NCBI GenBank assembly: GCA_025618425.1
Contig: CM046842.1
Location: 32,749,885 to 32,813,884, forward strand
From: Heliocidaris tuberculata
Lineage: Eukaryota > Echinodermata > Echinoidea > Camarodonta > Echinometridae
Direction: 5' to 3'
Length of the DNA: 64,000 bases
Shown: positions 1 to 12,440 of the stretch, piece after piece
How positions within the stretch are numbered: position 1 is the first letter of the stretch
How the letters are laid out: every line of letters begins with the position of its first letter
Notes under the pieces: generated by a model
The model's database searches: none
Seen by the model: the letters and a program-made list of their open reading frames with translations, nothing else
Told to the model about the DNA's origin: nothing
Position numbers and translations under genes: made by a program

Positions 1-42
1 TTTATCTTCAAAGGACTGCTGTGTACTATATCATGGCCCTTT

Positions 43-75
43 TTTTGGGGGGGGGGTGGGGGGTGGGGGGAGGTA
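43..75. repeat. G-rich low-complexity tract
   Basis: A run of T followed by near-continuous G with single T/A interruptions. It is the first of many poly-G tracts in the window and has G-quadruplex potential on the plus strand. Confidence 0.85.
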
Positions 76-94
76 GCCCCTTTTTGTGTTTGCC

Positions 95-450
95 GGCCCC
101 TGGGCAGCAGAAAATTTGTCTGTCCAGATGTTTTCCGTAGTTTGTAAGATTAACATGAGAAATCACAAAAATGTGGTACCTTGAATATTAAACCTGGGTC
201 AATGCTACGATAATAAGCCTTTGGGCTACTTTTCGGGATGTCTGGTAGGCTCCATGCAACAGAAAATTAGTCTGGCAAGGGCCATATTGCGCTTTGTGGT
301 ATTCATGTATTTATTTAGAATTTGTTTCAAGTGGTATCTCCGATGTTTGACTGGGGCCCAAATTTAGTTGCCCTTTTAAAGCTTCTGGCGGACCCTAAGC
401 AGCTGAAGATTAGTCTGGCAAGGCCCATTCTGTAAACTGTGTGATAAATC
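95..450. repeat. Diverged tandem repeat, ~145-150 bp period
   Basis: Three related blocks share a core of the form CARCWGAARATTWGTCTGG. They begin near 105, 257 and 400, giving spacings of about 152 and 143 bp. Each is preceded by a similar '...CCCTTTT...tgccGGnccc' segment. The copies are strongly diverged, so this is an old tandem array or a multi-unit dispersed repeat. No coding capacity is evident; the open frames across it are short and unremarkable. Confidence 0.5.
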
Positions 451-3179
451 AATATAATTTCCATGAGTTCCACGTAGTACCTGCAATGTTCGATATTTGG
501 TGAGGGAGCCAGGTAAGTGTAGGGAAATACTACTCTGGAAATATTTAGGAATACCTGAATTAATACACAATTCCAACAATCAAGCACAAATGAAACTCCC
601 AAATCGACTCCGTTCAACCGGTCTTTCACCTTTTTTACATTAATGATCCGAACTGAGAAAAGATCACACTGAAATAAAAGGATTACGATCAAACCTGATC
701 CAATTCTATAATTCCACATGTTTCTCTAATATAAATGATGGATGGAGTAAAGACTTACTTGGTCTATTACTATTAATTTCAGTCAATGAAATGGTGTCGA
801 AAAAATAGAGCCTAGACTTAGGCTAGCTTTGCTTAACAACCAGAAGTCCGGAGTTGTGCTATGTAGGTAGACAAGAGTTGTGTGATATAGACAGTCAAAA
901 TGGGTTCAGTAAAATACACAAGCAAATTCAAGCTAATCTGAAAACTAAATATGGCCTTATGATGTAGCCCGTAACAAACAATATTACTAACCGGATAACC
1001 GGATAACCGAATAGAAAATATAAGTCAAAGCCTAGCCTAGACCTCGAAGCAATCACATATGTGATCTGGTTAATCCTTTCAAGACAATTGACCACATTGT
1101 GTGGTTTGGCTCAATAAAGTTTGATTGAGAGCTCTAAAAAATATACCAGATGCATGAGGTGAAAGAGCAAAATTTTCTACACACACTATGTCCATTTTTA
1201 TTGCATGACCATATTGCGTTTGATGCCAGGAATTTTAAAAAGGAGAATTAACTTTGAGATCCTTAAATTGGCAACACATTGAGAGGTTAAAAATAATTGT
1301 TTTTCCATCAAAATTAGCAATTTTCAAAACTCTACGGCAAATTCCTAACCATGTATATTGTTTTCAAAGACATTACAAGTTATTCGAACTATGTAGCACT
1401 AAAAGAAAATATTGTTGCCAATTTGAAGAACAAAATGTGATCAATTTAACCCTTAAATAATTCCTGTCCTGAAAGGGTTAAACGCAGCTCTCAGCCTAGC
1501 CTAGGTCTAGTCTTATATAAACTCGAACACACTAGAATGTCCAATCACATTACAAATATGCTTTATAAAATCCATACAAAATAACGAGGGCCGACAATGA
1601 CAACGATAAAGTGCAAGATATCATGAGGTACAAACGGATTATCAAAGAATCGGCATAGACTGAAATACAAACACAAATTCCATATATAGCTTACCAGTTC
1701 GAATAAGCCTTCAAAATAAAGAAAGAACAGAGTCTAGTCTATACTGAGTCCAGTCACAGAGCGGTCCAGTGTTCGACGTCGATGACGGAAGGAAGACTAT
1801 TCTACTGTAACAAAATTGTCCGGACGCCGCTCACGAACGAAGGAACGCTGCAGCAGGAAGACGAGTTGCAGTTGACTCTTCGTGATACGAGATGAAATGC
1901 TGAAAATAAGTCAGTCTGGATAAGTAGAAGTCACGATGAGGAGTAAAAGGAGATCACTACACTAACATTAGTGATGATGCTCAAGACGACGATGTCGATG
2001 ATGATGATCAATTGTTCGTGTCACAATGCAGAGTAATGAAATGAAGATCGACGAAACTCACGACGATGAAAAGTAAAGTTGAGCTGAAGATGCTACAAAA
2101 CAGGGAGTCTCTTCTCTAGCGAAATAATGTTAAAGACAGTTGGTAGCTGATGACAAACAGGCACGAACAAAATTGCCTGAAAACAGATTGAATGTGAATT
2201 GATTCCAAAACTAAGGCAAACATTAACCAATTTGCCTGTGTAGAATGGTCCGTAGTCTCTTCCGCCGGAACGCTGGCCTAGCGTAAGGCTTGTCTACTGA
2301 TAATATATAAAAATATAAAAAAAATCTGTAGAAATGATGAGCGGTAGTTCTTCAAGTTTCATGAGTCGAATAGAAGTATGTAAGAAGAAACTGAACAACT
2401 TTTGACCACTGAGGAAACGCTGTGATTGGTCAGCGTAAGTGAAAGTCTGCTTAACAACAGTGTGTGACACAGGTGATTCGTCCATGCGATGAGGACTAAT
2501 GAATATACATAGGACACGTGATAAACTAGAATATAATTAAAGGTACTTGAATAGTCTAAATATGGTTACACAATAAAAAAGAATAAAAAAATAAGTTTTA
2601 AAGGTTAAAAAAACAACTGCTGTGTCGCTGCAGATCAAATGTTTTTTTGGACCCTTTTTGACGGGCCCCAGGGGCCACGTGCAGCAAAGGGGCTCCGGAA
2701 GGCATCTATACTTGCATATACAAGGTTCCTCCCCATATGTTCCAATACTCAGATATTAGTATCCCGTTCGTTTGATCAAAGTCACTGGGATGCCGGGCCA
2801 ACACATTATGTGGCATGAAGGTTAATTGTTATGCTAAACAAATATCCATATTTTGTTAAATGTCATGAATATCAAATCGATCAATAGTTGTAAGCGTAAG
2901 GAACAACCAGCATTTTTTAAAAGCATAATTAAGATATGGGCAAGTCCAAGGTGTTTTGTCCCATACGTTAACCACTACAATTTAAATTTTAGGATGTATC
3001 ATAACTGAATTAGTCTGATACCTCTACTAGAGCTTTGATAGGACGAAATATGAAATAATACGACACGATTGATGTGAATTTATGTCCAGAACTCCACAAT
3101 ACGTGGTGATGCAAGGGGCACCAAATAACCAAATTACCCCGGACTTGCTCATATAGATGCATGGAGGTATATCTTGAAA
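451..3179. other. Intergenic stretch, no gene recognised
   Basis: I see no convincing exon, RNA gene or intact element here. Open frames are short (at most about 100 codons in AT-rich sequence) and none resembles a known family. Notable bits are a tandem 'GGATAACC' at about 990-1008, repeated 'GCCTAGCCTAG' motifs near 1030 and 1496, and a GATGTCGATGATGATGATC stretch near 1992-2010 that resembles a minisatellite inside the LTR at 34006-35005. The region 1740-2520 could be an old LTR or a 5' flank, but I cannot define ends. Confidence 0.4.
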
Positions 3180-3203
3180 ATATATATATATATATATATA
3201 TAT
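3180..3203. repeat. (AT)n microsatellite
   Basis: An uninterrupted TA dinucleotide run of about 24 bases. Confidence 0.9.
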
Positions 3204-4120
3204 TTACTTTGTCTTGGTCTCCCTTAGTCTTATGCGACTGTTCCTTCAGAAGACAATAGCAGTAAATCTTTGTCAACGGGTTTACAGTTCTGAAATACAA
3301 AGCCACTGCAAGTCCACAATGGATACAGACCTTATAAAAAGGCCAACCAACGAGTTGAAGAAAATAACACTAATAAACAATTTATGACTTTACTCTGCGA
3401 ATTATTTGATAAAAGAAATTAGGAAGCACAATTTTGAGCAGCCTTGGAAGACAACGGATGAATCAAAAGCTTGACTTATGACAAGGTATTAGAAAATGAA
3501 CCCCAAACTATAAAATTGAATTCCCCCAGCAAAACCGAAAGCAATTTCTGCGCTATCACGCGATGTGTGAAAGTAGTTCTGGGGCCGACCTTGATATTGT
3601 TGGTTTCCTATTAAGCCTATTGATGAGCTATCAATCACAACCAGGCAAATGGTTGCATATTCAAAATCAATTGCGTATACATGAGGATATCGTGATCAGG
3701 GGCGGCGATCCCGGGGGAGAGGTACATCCCCCGGACATTTTGAAGGCTATAACGGATTTATCAATTTTTCTGTTGACAATGAATTGAAATGGAAACATTT
3801 CCTGATTTAATTCAACCATGTCTCATTGAGGGCTGTACATCATCCGAAAACGGATAAAAAGGGTATTTTTTTCAGAATTAGGCGGGTAACCCGGGTTCGT
3901 TATACGCGTTTAGGGTATCAAAAACAGCAGTAATCAAGAAAAATCAGGGATGAAAATATAGTTCGGTAATGTGTCCCAAAGGCTACATTTCTTTTACGTC
4001 TATGATGGTGATTTAATCCTCAAATATAATACCACGCAAGATATAAAATCGCCGTTAAGGGTATAAAAATCAGAAATATTAGACGGGTTTCCCTGGTTAG
4101 GGTATCAAAATTATTCCTAT
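3204..4120. other. Intergenic stretch, no gene recognised
   Basis: AT-rich unique-looking sequence. A short 'GGGGCGGCGATCCCGGGGG' segment near 3699-3717 looks like one end of a dispersed MITE of the type common in marine invertebrates, but no matching second end is visible. I see no exon. Confidence 0.35.
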
Positions 4121-4124
4121 TGCA

Positions 4125-4880
4125 GAGAGAGGGGGGGGGGGGGGGGGAGGGGAAGGGGCACATTTGGTGGATCTTAACAACCCTTCATTACCTATATTAT
4201 TCTGCATGAAAGAAAGAGAAAGTGTCCTTTGGGGGTTTACGTCACTCTCTCTCTCTCTCTCTCTCTTCGCCTAAAATTCGCCCAATTCTATCTCTACTAA
4301 CTACTCTTTCTTACCTCCCCTTCGCTCTCTTTCTCTTTCTCTCTCCCATTACTTCTCCATCTCTTTATAATTCTGTCTTAATTTGCTTCTCTCCCAACTC
4401 CGAGTCTCTGTTATCCCTCCCACTGTCTTAATCTCTCTCTCTCCCTGTCTATAATGGTTTTTTTAATCTTTAGTTTTCTCTCTCAGGTATTATTTTCTCA
4501 ATTTCATTATCTGTATTCTTTGTTTCTATTTCCACTTTCAGTTGTTTTATTATTATTATTATTATTATCATTCTCTCGTCTCTATCTTGAAAGAGGTTTA
4601 TATGTCTCTCTGATCTTTCTTTCATTATACGCCTATCTCCCCCCCCCCCCCAAGTCTCTCTAACTATCTGCATTACTATCATATCCCCACTCCTATTGTC
4701 CGTCTCTTTCTCTCTCTCTCTCTCTCTCCACTTGAACCGAAAGTTCATTCAGTAGTTTTCTCACATCCTGTCTAAAAGTATGATAATCCGCGGGGGGGGG
4801 GGGGGGGGGGGGGGGGGGGAAAAGAAAACAAAAATATGAATTGTTCATTGTGCAGTTAAAAAAAAAAAAAAAAAAAAACT
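4125..4880. repeat. Cluster of simple-sequence repeats
   Basis: In order: a poly-G run (about 4129-4150), a (TC)n tract (about 4243-4266), a long CT-rich pyrimidine region to about 4740, a second (TC)n near 4709-4730, a 28-base poly-G run (4792-4819) and a poly-A run (about 4858-4878). Open frames across it encode only L/S/F-rich or R/E-rich low-complexity peptides and are not genes. Confidence 0.85.
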
Positions 4881-4942
4881 CTTTCGTTATCGTATAGCAA
4901 CACGGTAGATTCAAATTGAGTGCTGTGTAAAAGGCTGTCATT

Positions 4943-5188
4943 TTCCATTTAGTTTCACATTATTTCATTTGTTTCTTTTAATTTGTATTCCTTTTTTTTT
5001 CCCACTGGTCTACGAAACATGCTATGGCATAAAGTAACGACGGAGATAAAATGCAAAGAAAACTAAATTTCCATTTAGTTTCACATTATTTCATTTGTTT
5101 CTTTTAATTTGTATTCCTTTTTTTTTCCCACTGGTCTACGAAACATGCTATGGCATAAAGTAACGACGGAGATAAAATGCAAAGAAAA
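4943..5188. repeat. Recent tandem duplication, 126-bp period, two copies
   Basis: The block beginning CCATTTAGTTTCACATTATT at 4945 recurs at 5071 and reads without visible difference for about 118 bases, ending ATGCAAAGAAAA at 5062 and 5188. The identity suggests recent origin, or an assembly duplication. Confidence 0.9.
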
Positions 5189-7276
5189 TCAAGCAAACAA
5201 TGTATAGTTTGCAAACATTATAATCTCTTATCATAAACATTTACAAATAATTATGTATTGATTATTTGAATCATTGCTTATTGATGAAATGAAATCTGTA
5301 GATGACCATGAACCAGTCAATAAGAAACAAAAGATGTATTTTCGATTTTCTTCATCCACCATTTTACATTATTTACATTATTATCGTTTGTTATATTTCG
5401 TTCACGCTGTCTTAATCTTCATTTGAATGAAAAAGGCGTCCTTTCTGTCTTGAAGGACATAACAATGATAAAACCATTATATGATAGATATTATTTTTTT
5501 TCCAAATTGCTCCCCACCCCCTCACCCATCACGTTCATGGGGTAGGGGGTATGTGACATTTCCGATCAAGTCTTAAATAACTCTGTTTACAAAAGATGGG
5601 AACGAATTTTTGTTTGCAAACGATTATAATAATAACACAGACTTTTAAAAAAAAACAGAATTAAACGAAACTTTCACTGATTTACCAGTATTACACATTA
5701 ATGGCATCTGCCCAATGATTTCGGTATTATCTTCATGATTTTATCAAACCTGCATGTTTTTATGAAGACTAGTTTTGAATACATAATGATGAACAAAAAT
5801 CATTACTTCTTGTTTATTTACAATTGCAGTCCTGACCAAAGATACGATAATATATATATACCCCATTCCCATATCTTGTACATTACTAATGACTTTGTTT
5901 TCAGCTTAAAACATAAAAAATATAGATAATTTCAATGATCTTATCAAAAGGAAAACATCTATCTTATCCATGTAGACCTACACAAATATTTCTTTGTGTT
6001 TATTTACAGTTAGAGCAGTAGAATACGGAGATATAAATTGGATGGCTCAAGATCGTAGCACTTGGAGAGATATTTTTCATATAAATTTATCGGGTCACTG
6101 TCATTTGACTGATCACTATTGATGATTTACATCATATATCTTGATTATTATATTCTACTCTCTGATGGATAACTGATCCATTATTAAGAACTTAATATCA
6201 TATCAACTTTATTAAGAACTTAATAACCCCATTATAAACGTTTATTCACTCTTTTTTACATCTCGACATGTTATCACAATTAGATTAAAAGCTACACAGA
6301 TTATAAACTCAATTATATCACACAAAACTATGAGTAGTCAACAACGCTGTTTGTATGTATTCCATGAACCCTGATATTTGTTTTTTTCATAAAATGAACA
6401 CAAGCCTATTTACGGTACACTAAAATAGCGGTATTTTAATCGCAATTCTGTACACAGTTATGATGATGATTATGAAACATACTTTCATACATGTAAATGT
6501 AGCTGCATTATTATACACAAAATATTGATAATAATATCACCCATTCATCCAATGAATTTCATTATGGAAACAAGTATTGTTGAGTACTGGTGGAAAAGAT
6601 CATATTCGTAAAAGTTTTGCCAATAATTACAAATCATATCTCATAATATACACGGCCAATATCAATATAAAGCACGTATGACTTGTAGTATCTTATCTGA
6701 CTACAGTGAAATTCTCAAATTGCTTAAGTTCAAACTCGCTGATTGAAGAGTCATGAAACAACAGCTTTAAATTCTAGTCTGTTTATTCCTTTCTTCCAAC
6801 TTCTTCCGTACTAATGATGACCAGAGATCAACGACCAGACACCGAAGTACGGCCCAACAACCATCGGCCAGCGGTTCGCTGAACAAACAAACAAACATAA
6901 ATACAGAGTTAATATTCATTTGCCAACAACAACATGAATCAAACATGACTGAATAACTAGTTAATAACTTCAATATATCCCCACAGAGAATTAGTTTCAA
7001 CTATACTAATGTGAATGTATATACACAAGGATATTATATAAAGGACCTGTACTATTGTTCATAAATTGAGTGGAATAATTGTTATTCCACAAACTGTTAC
7101 CTTATTAAATTGGTGATTAAATGACTGTATTGATTATCAGAATAAGCATCTAAATATATCTAATATCAACCTATTAACCTATTGTGCATGTAATTATTAA
7201 ATGGAACATCATCCTTTAATAATGTCTTGTGGTAATATAAATCGAACAGCGAATTATAATACTGAAATAACATATA
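5189..7276. other. Intergenic stretch, no gene recognised
   Basis: AT-rich sequence with scattered short open frames of no recognisable family. Small features only: an (AAAC)n patch near 6880-6897 and AT-rich runs. I see no splice-bounded exon. Confidence 0.35.
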
Positions 7277-7278
7277 TA

Positions 7279-7958
7279 CACTGTAAAAAAAATGCGACAT
7301 GTGACATGTTTATTTCTGTGACAGATTTAAAACACTGCGACGTGTTTATATATTGTACGGGTCTAAACACATGTGCCTATTTTTTTCATCTTTCAGCACG
7401 CCTTAGGTGTTAACTAGATAAACATGTTTACCTTTTAAATGGTTCCAATGTATAGGATAAACACCAAATGTTTACACCTTAATCATTTAGTGTTTACACC
7501 TGTTTAAATACTAAACAGTGTGTGTGATTATGGTGTAAACACCACGTGTTTATATATTGTAGCTTAAGAGCTAAACACATTCTGTGCTTATTTTCATCAC
7601 GCCTAGGTGTTTATTAGATAAACATGCTTACCTTTTAAATGGTTCTAATGTATAGGCTAAACGCCAAATGTTTACACCATAATCACACACACTGTTTAGT
7701 ATTTAAACAGCTGTAAACACCAAATGATTATTTTGTAAACATTTGGTGTTTAGCCTATACATTAGAACCATTTAAAAGGTAAACATGTTCATCTAGTAAA
7801 CACCTAAAGCGTGCTGAAAGATGAAAAAAATAGGCACATGCGTTTAGCTCTTAAACACATGGGTTTAGCTCTTAAACCCGTACAATATATAAACACGTCG
7901 CAGTGTTTTAAATCTGTCACAGAAAAGTGTTTAGAAACTAAACAATTTTTTTACAGTG
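7279..7958. mobile_element. Foldback/MITE-like element with TA target duplication
   Basis: A 680-bp palindromic element begins CACTGTAAAAAAA and ends TTTTTTTACAGTG, with TA immediately outside both ends (7277-7278 and 7959-7960). The arms are long inverted repeats. For example, the segment around 7423-7480 (TTACCTTTTAAATGGTTCC) is repeated inverted at about 7740-7785, and the C-type block near 7491-7542 is inverted at about 7673-7722. The left half carries a second, tandem copy of the arm unit (about 7545-7672), so left to right is arm, arm copy, inverted arm. It is rich in GTGTTTA/TAAACAC motifs. No transposase is encoded. TA duplication and CACTGT ends would fit a Tc1/mariner-type non-autonomous element; that class is inference. 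Confidence 0.8.
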
Positions 7959-7960
7959 TA

Positions 7961-9090
7961 AGCTAACGCAAATTATATCACAAACAACAATTGGAACCTT
8001 GCTAAATCATCAACCATAATGAATCATATATGTGATTCCTAAACTACTTCAAAAAACAACTCTCAAATGTGAATGATAACATAATACAACTTAACGTTAT
8101 AATAACCTACTAATGATCTCATGCCTATATACATGTAGGCGCAGAGATCTTCCAAACAACCAAACACAATATCACTGATGTGTTATACTGAATTTCAACG
8201 AATATATGATGAGAATGACCATTATATCTCAGTCTCAAATAAAGAATACAAAGATGATATTTCTTATACAAATCAATTAATAGGAAGTTCTTCTGAATAT
8301 AAAGCACACAATAATATGGAAGATATAGAGAATAGAGAGGATATCTCTTTGTAACACGTCAATTAAATCGGACTTAACACCATTCACTGTCTATTAGTTT
8401 GTGTGGTGTGTACAAGTATATATGCAATATAATGCTTGATGGAGAGCAAAGTGCCAAATTCCATCACCCTACTTTGAGCTTCAAATATAAAAATATGAAT
8501 GAGTTATTGAACCAAGTATTATGGTATAAGTGACAGCACAGATATAAACTTTGATAATAATGCAATTTTAACTTACCAACTGTTTGCAATCCTGGGGATT
8601 TTCACAATTTACAGGAAGGAATACTATTTCTTGACTGCTTTCTTCCCAATATACTGCAACTTTGAATCTACTTTCCTTTGTTCCATTCTTTGGGTGATGC
8701 CTCACCCCTATGACTCATATCTTCCACTAAACTTCTTGGAAACAAGGAGCACAAGGAGCAGTGCTCTGTGTTACATAGCCACAAACTTGCATTTGCAAAC
8801 AACTTTGTTTATTCTTTACCTTGCCACTGCAGAAGGGCATTATCAAACCTAGTCTTGCCGCTACATGACTTATATGTCGGTTCGAACAATATCAAATATT
8901 ACGAAGTACAACCAAAGTAAGACAAAATAAACGGAGTAGGTCAAAACGTCAATATCACATATTTGCTACCTCAACTATTACAATAAGAAAAAGAACAAGA
9001 ACAACATCAACAACTACTCCTACTATTACTATTAGAAGGTTTTCGAATGTGTCAACGTGAACGCCGTCCTAGATCCTCCCAGCTACAATG
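7961..9090. other. Intergenic stretch with one weak exon candidate
   Basis: Mostly featureless AT-rich sequence. On the minus strand 8577-8713 is open for about 45 codons and ends at a strong donor (CAGTTG/GTAAGT at 8577/8576). The encoded text is compositionally protein-like (FKVAVYWEESSQEIVFLPV), but the upstream acceptor is poor and no partner exon is visible. Confidence 0.3.
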
Positions 9091-9097
9091 GAATGCC

Positions 9098-9279
9098 TTT
9101 GTGTTAACTGCATACAAAATAGGTGAAGCGAGGTTCACGTTTTAGAGATTCACGTTTTAGAGAAGACGGCAATACATGTACCATGCTGGACGCGTTCTCG
9201 ATTTGACTAGCTGACGAGGGAGAAGCCAGTGGACGGGTGAGCCGTTGTTGCACAAAGCGCGGTATGCAGTTAACACAAA
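9098..9279. repeat. 18-bp perfect inverted repeat pair
   Basis: TTTGTGTTAACTGCATAC at 9098-9115 is repeated as its exact reverse complement at 9262-9279, separated by 146 bases. It could be the ends of a small MITE, but flanking target duplications are not clear. Confidence 0.6.
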
Positions 9280-9329
9280 CCCAACTAACAATCGGACTTT
9301 TTCTGAACATTCTAAAAAAGTTTCAAGTT

Positions 9330-9545
9330 AGTTACTGGGACGTTTTGTAAACACGTTTTAGAACGTGTTTTTGTGGAAGGTTTTTGACGTCTTTAGCACG
9401 TTTTAACATGACGTTTTTCAAACGTTTTCTAAACGTTAGAAAAACCAATTTAAAAAAAATATATAAATAAAGTGTAAGGACCTGCTGCAGAAAACCTGTC
9501 GGACGCTGGAGACGTTTTGCAAACGTTTATAGAACATAATCATAA
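9330..9545. repeat. ACGTTTT-rich repeat cluster
   Basis: Many copies of ACGTTTT and AAACGT in both orientations lie in about 200 bases (for example ACGTTTTAGAACGTGTTTTT and CAAACGTTTTCTAAACGTTAG). They form overlapping imperfect hairpins, typical of a palindromic non-autonomous element. Ends not determined. A short (AATCAT)n run follows at about 9536-9560. Confidence 0.55.
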
Positions 9546-9674
9546 TCATAATCATAATTCATCTTTTGCAAGCAGCTGAAAAGAACGCCTGATAGATGCA
9601 ATGACAGTCGTTGTTTGTCAAATATCCACGTGTGTATGATGACCATGTGTGTATGGCGTGGCAGCAGTACTATA

Positions 9675-10990
9675 GTATTTCTTTGTTTTTCTTGTATCTT
9701 CATTCTTTTCTGATGAATTTCTTTGTTTTTCTTCTCTCTTGTCTTCTTTTTCTCATGTATTCCTTTGTTTTTCCTCTATCTGTCTTTCTTCTTAATGTAT
9801 TTCTTTGTTTTTTTTTCTCTCTGTCTTCTTTTGATTTCTTAATGTATTTCTTTGTTTCTCTTCTATCTTCTTTTTTTCCTTATGTATTTCTTTGTTTCTC
9901 TTCTATCTTCTTTTTTTCCTTATGTATTTCCTTGTTTTTCTCCTCTCTTCTTCTTCCATTATGTATTTCTTTGTTTTTCTTCTCTCTTCTTTTTCCCTTA
10001 TGTATTTCTTTGTTTTTCTTCTCTCCGTCTTCCTTTCCTTATGTATTTCTTTGTTTTTCTTCTCTTTGTCTTCCCTTTTTTCTTATGTAGTTCTTTGTTT
10101 TTCTTCGCTCTTCTTTTTTCCTTATGTATTCCTTTGTTTTTCTTCTCTTCGTCTTCCTTTCATTATGTATTTCTTTGTTTTTCTTCGCTCTTCTTTTTTC
10201 CTTATGTATTCCTTTGTTTTTCTTCTCTTCGTCTTCCTTTCATTATGTATTTCTTTGTTTTTCTTCTATCTTCTTTTTTCCTTATGTATTTCCTTGTTTT
10301 TCTCCTCTCTTCTTTTTCCTTATGTATTTCTTTGTTTTTCTTCTCTCTTCTTTTTCCTTATGTATTTCTTTGTTTTTCTTCTATCGTCTTTTTTCCTTAT
10401 GTATTTCTTTGTTTTTATTATCCATATCTTCCTTTTTTTCTTTATGTATTTCTTTGTTTTTCTTCGTTCTTCTTTTTTCCTTATGTATCCCTTTGTTTTT
10501 CTTCTCTGTGTCTTCCATTTCCTTATGTATTTCTTTGTTTTTCTTCTATCTTCTTTATTCCTTATGTATTTCTTTGTTTTTCTCCGCTCTTCTTTTTTTC
10601 TTATGTATTCTTTTGTTTTCCTTCTCCCTGTCTTCCTTTTTTCCTTATGTATTTCTTTGTTTTTATTCTCCATATCTTCTTTTTATTTCTTTATGTATTT
10701 CTTTGTTTTTCTTCACTCTTCTTTTTTCCTTATGTATTTCTTTGTTTTTCTTCTCTGTCTTCCTTTTTCATTATGTATTTCTTTGTTTTTATTCTCTATA
10801 TCTTCTTTTTTCCTTATGTATTTCTTTGTTTTTATTCTTTATATCTTCTTTTTATTTCTTTATGTATTTCTTTGTTTTTCTTCTCTCTCTCTCTTCCTTT
10901 TTCTTATGTATTTCTCTGTTTTTTTCTCTCTGTTCTTCCTTTTTTTCCTTACGTATTTCTTTGTTTGTCTTCTCTCTGTCTTCCTTTTCA
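9675..10990 (+). repeat. Pyrimidine-rich minisatellite array A
   Basis: About 30 copies of a 36-46-bp unit built around TATGTATTTCTTTGTTTTTC plus a variable CT-rich spacer (CTTCTCTCTTCTTTTTTCC). Because the unit is almost pure pyrimidine apart from TTATGTA, it contains no TAA, TAG or TGA on the plus strand. All three plus frames stay open for roughly 1 kb and spell repetitive F/L/S/Y-rich peptide. These frames are a composition effect, not genes. The same core recurs in the arrays at 14165-14535 and 20285-21810. Confidence 0.95.
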
Positions 10991-11760
10991 GTATGCACAA
11001 CACTTGGGTCAAATACGGGCGAACGACTAATAAGAGACTACGAAAATCGCTAGACCGTTCGACCTCGCTGTGCGGGGCTTACGTAACAATCAGCAAATAT
11101 AACGCTAAACCGTTATAACGGTTTTGCGTGATTTTACTACCCTGTTCAAGAGGAAGATAAAACAAAATTTCTCGAAATACTCTGAAACTGTTACAAATGG
11201 GATAAATGCATTCAACTATGTACATAATGTAAGTGCGCATGAAATGCAGCATGAAGTCATAAGTAGACCCTAAATGATACTCTTTTCCATAATGATATAT
11301 TTGTTCCTGTTATTTGTTCAGTGGCATTTTAATCGAACAGCATGATGAGTTTGCAGAATGGAGTATAATCGCTCTGGTAAGTTCATGCTGTCGTAAGGCG
11401 ATATTGCACAATGTTCGTGCAAATTATCTGAAGCAAACAAACCATATTTTAAGTTTTTATTGACAAAAAATAACTTGTTGACAGATATTCAGTTTAATGG
11501 CTAATCTGTTGACGTTGGTAATATGTAAAGACTGATATGAGGCTGCTAAAATGGTGTTAGAGGTTAATTAAGGAAATTATATACCTACAGAAGACACCAT
11601 TTGTGTGTTGCAGTTCAAGGCATATTTTTCAACGAAGTCTGTCTTTGTTACACTTCTCGATAGTATATTTTAATAGTTTGGTGTTCGCTCTGAGGCACCG
11701 AAACATAACAAATATGTATATGAGCTATTTCCAAAGTACTTATTACAAAATTGCTAAATA
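10991..11760. other. Intergenic stretch, no gene recognised
   Basis: Unique-looking sequence following the minisatellite array; no exon, RNA gene or element end was identified. Confidence 0.4.
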
Positions 11761-11761
11761 T

Positions 11762-11910
11762 TGATAGTAATAGTAATAATAATAATAATAATGATGATGA
11801 TGATGATGATAATAATAATAATAATGAATGATGATGATGATAATAATAATAATAATAATAATAATTAATAACAATACTGATAATAATAATAATAATAACA
11901 ACAACAATAT
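11762..11910. repeat. (TAA)n/(ATG)n trinucleotide microsatellite
   Basis: Mixed runs of TAA/AAT and GAT/ATG trinucleotides, partly AAC. Apparent open frames encode homopolymeric N, I, M or Y and are microsatellite artefacts. Confidence 0.9.
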
Positions 11911-12383
11911 TAGTACTAATGATAATGATAATCTGATAATAGGAGTAATAATGATATCAGTATTGGATATTCTTAAAGCGGTCGTACCCACCACGCAAAG
12001 GGCTCAAGGGGCTCGAATAATACACTGGCTCTAGAAGATAGTGAGATGTCAAGCCTCGAATCTATTTGGAGGCAAGCTAATTGAAAATTTAAGTAAATAT
12101 CGACATCATTTATCATGCCAAAAAGTAAATGGGGACCTCCATATTAGTTGACTAATCAAAAAGTGGTTTATATATAATCCATTTGTCGACAAAATGGGAG
12201 CTATGTGCTTTCCCAATCAACTTCTTGGTGATCACCTCGTGTGGAGTGGAATCCACGCTCAAAATAGAGGAATCCGCTTTATAAAGTGGGTAAGCTACAG
12301 AGAAAACCCCGATGAACATAAGCTTATAAAGTACAAGGCGTGGCTGGCGGGGGCGGGGGTCGTGGCTAAACCTAAGAGGAATA

Positions 12384-12385
<2 letters not shown>

Positions 12386-12439
<54 letters not shown>

Positions 12440-12440
12440 C
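12386..12440. repeat. Poly-A plus (AT)n microsatellite
   Basis: About 18 A residues followed by about 36 bases of AT dinucleotides. It may be the tail of a retroposed copy, but nothing upstream was recognised. Confidence 0.85.

Noticed and set aside
9611..11118. Overlapping plus-strand open frames of 159 to 408 codons
   Set aside because: They are translations of a stop-free pyrimidine minisatellite in all three frames; the peptide is a repeat of F/L/S/Y/V with no family resemblance.
11743..12034. Frames encoding poly-N/I or poly-Y/H/L
   Set aside because: Trinucleotide microsatellite artefact.
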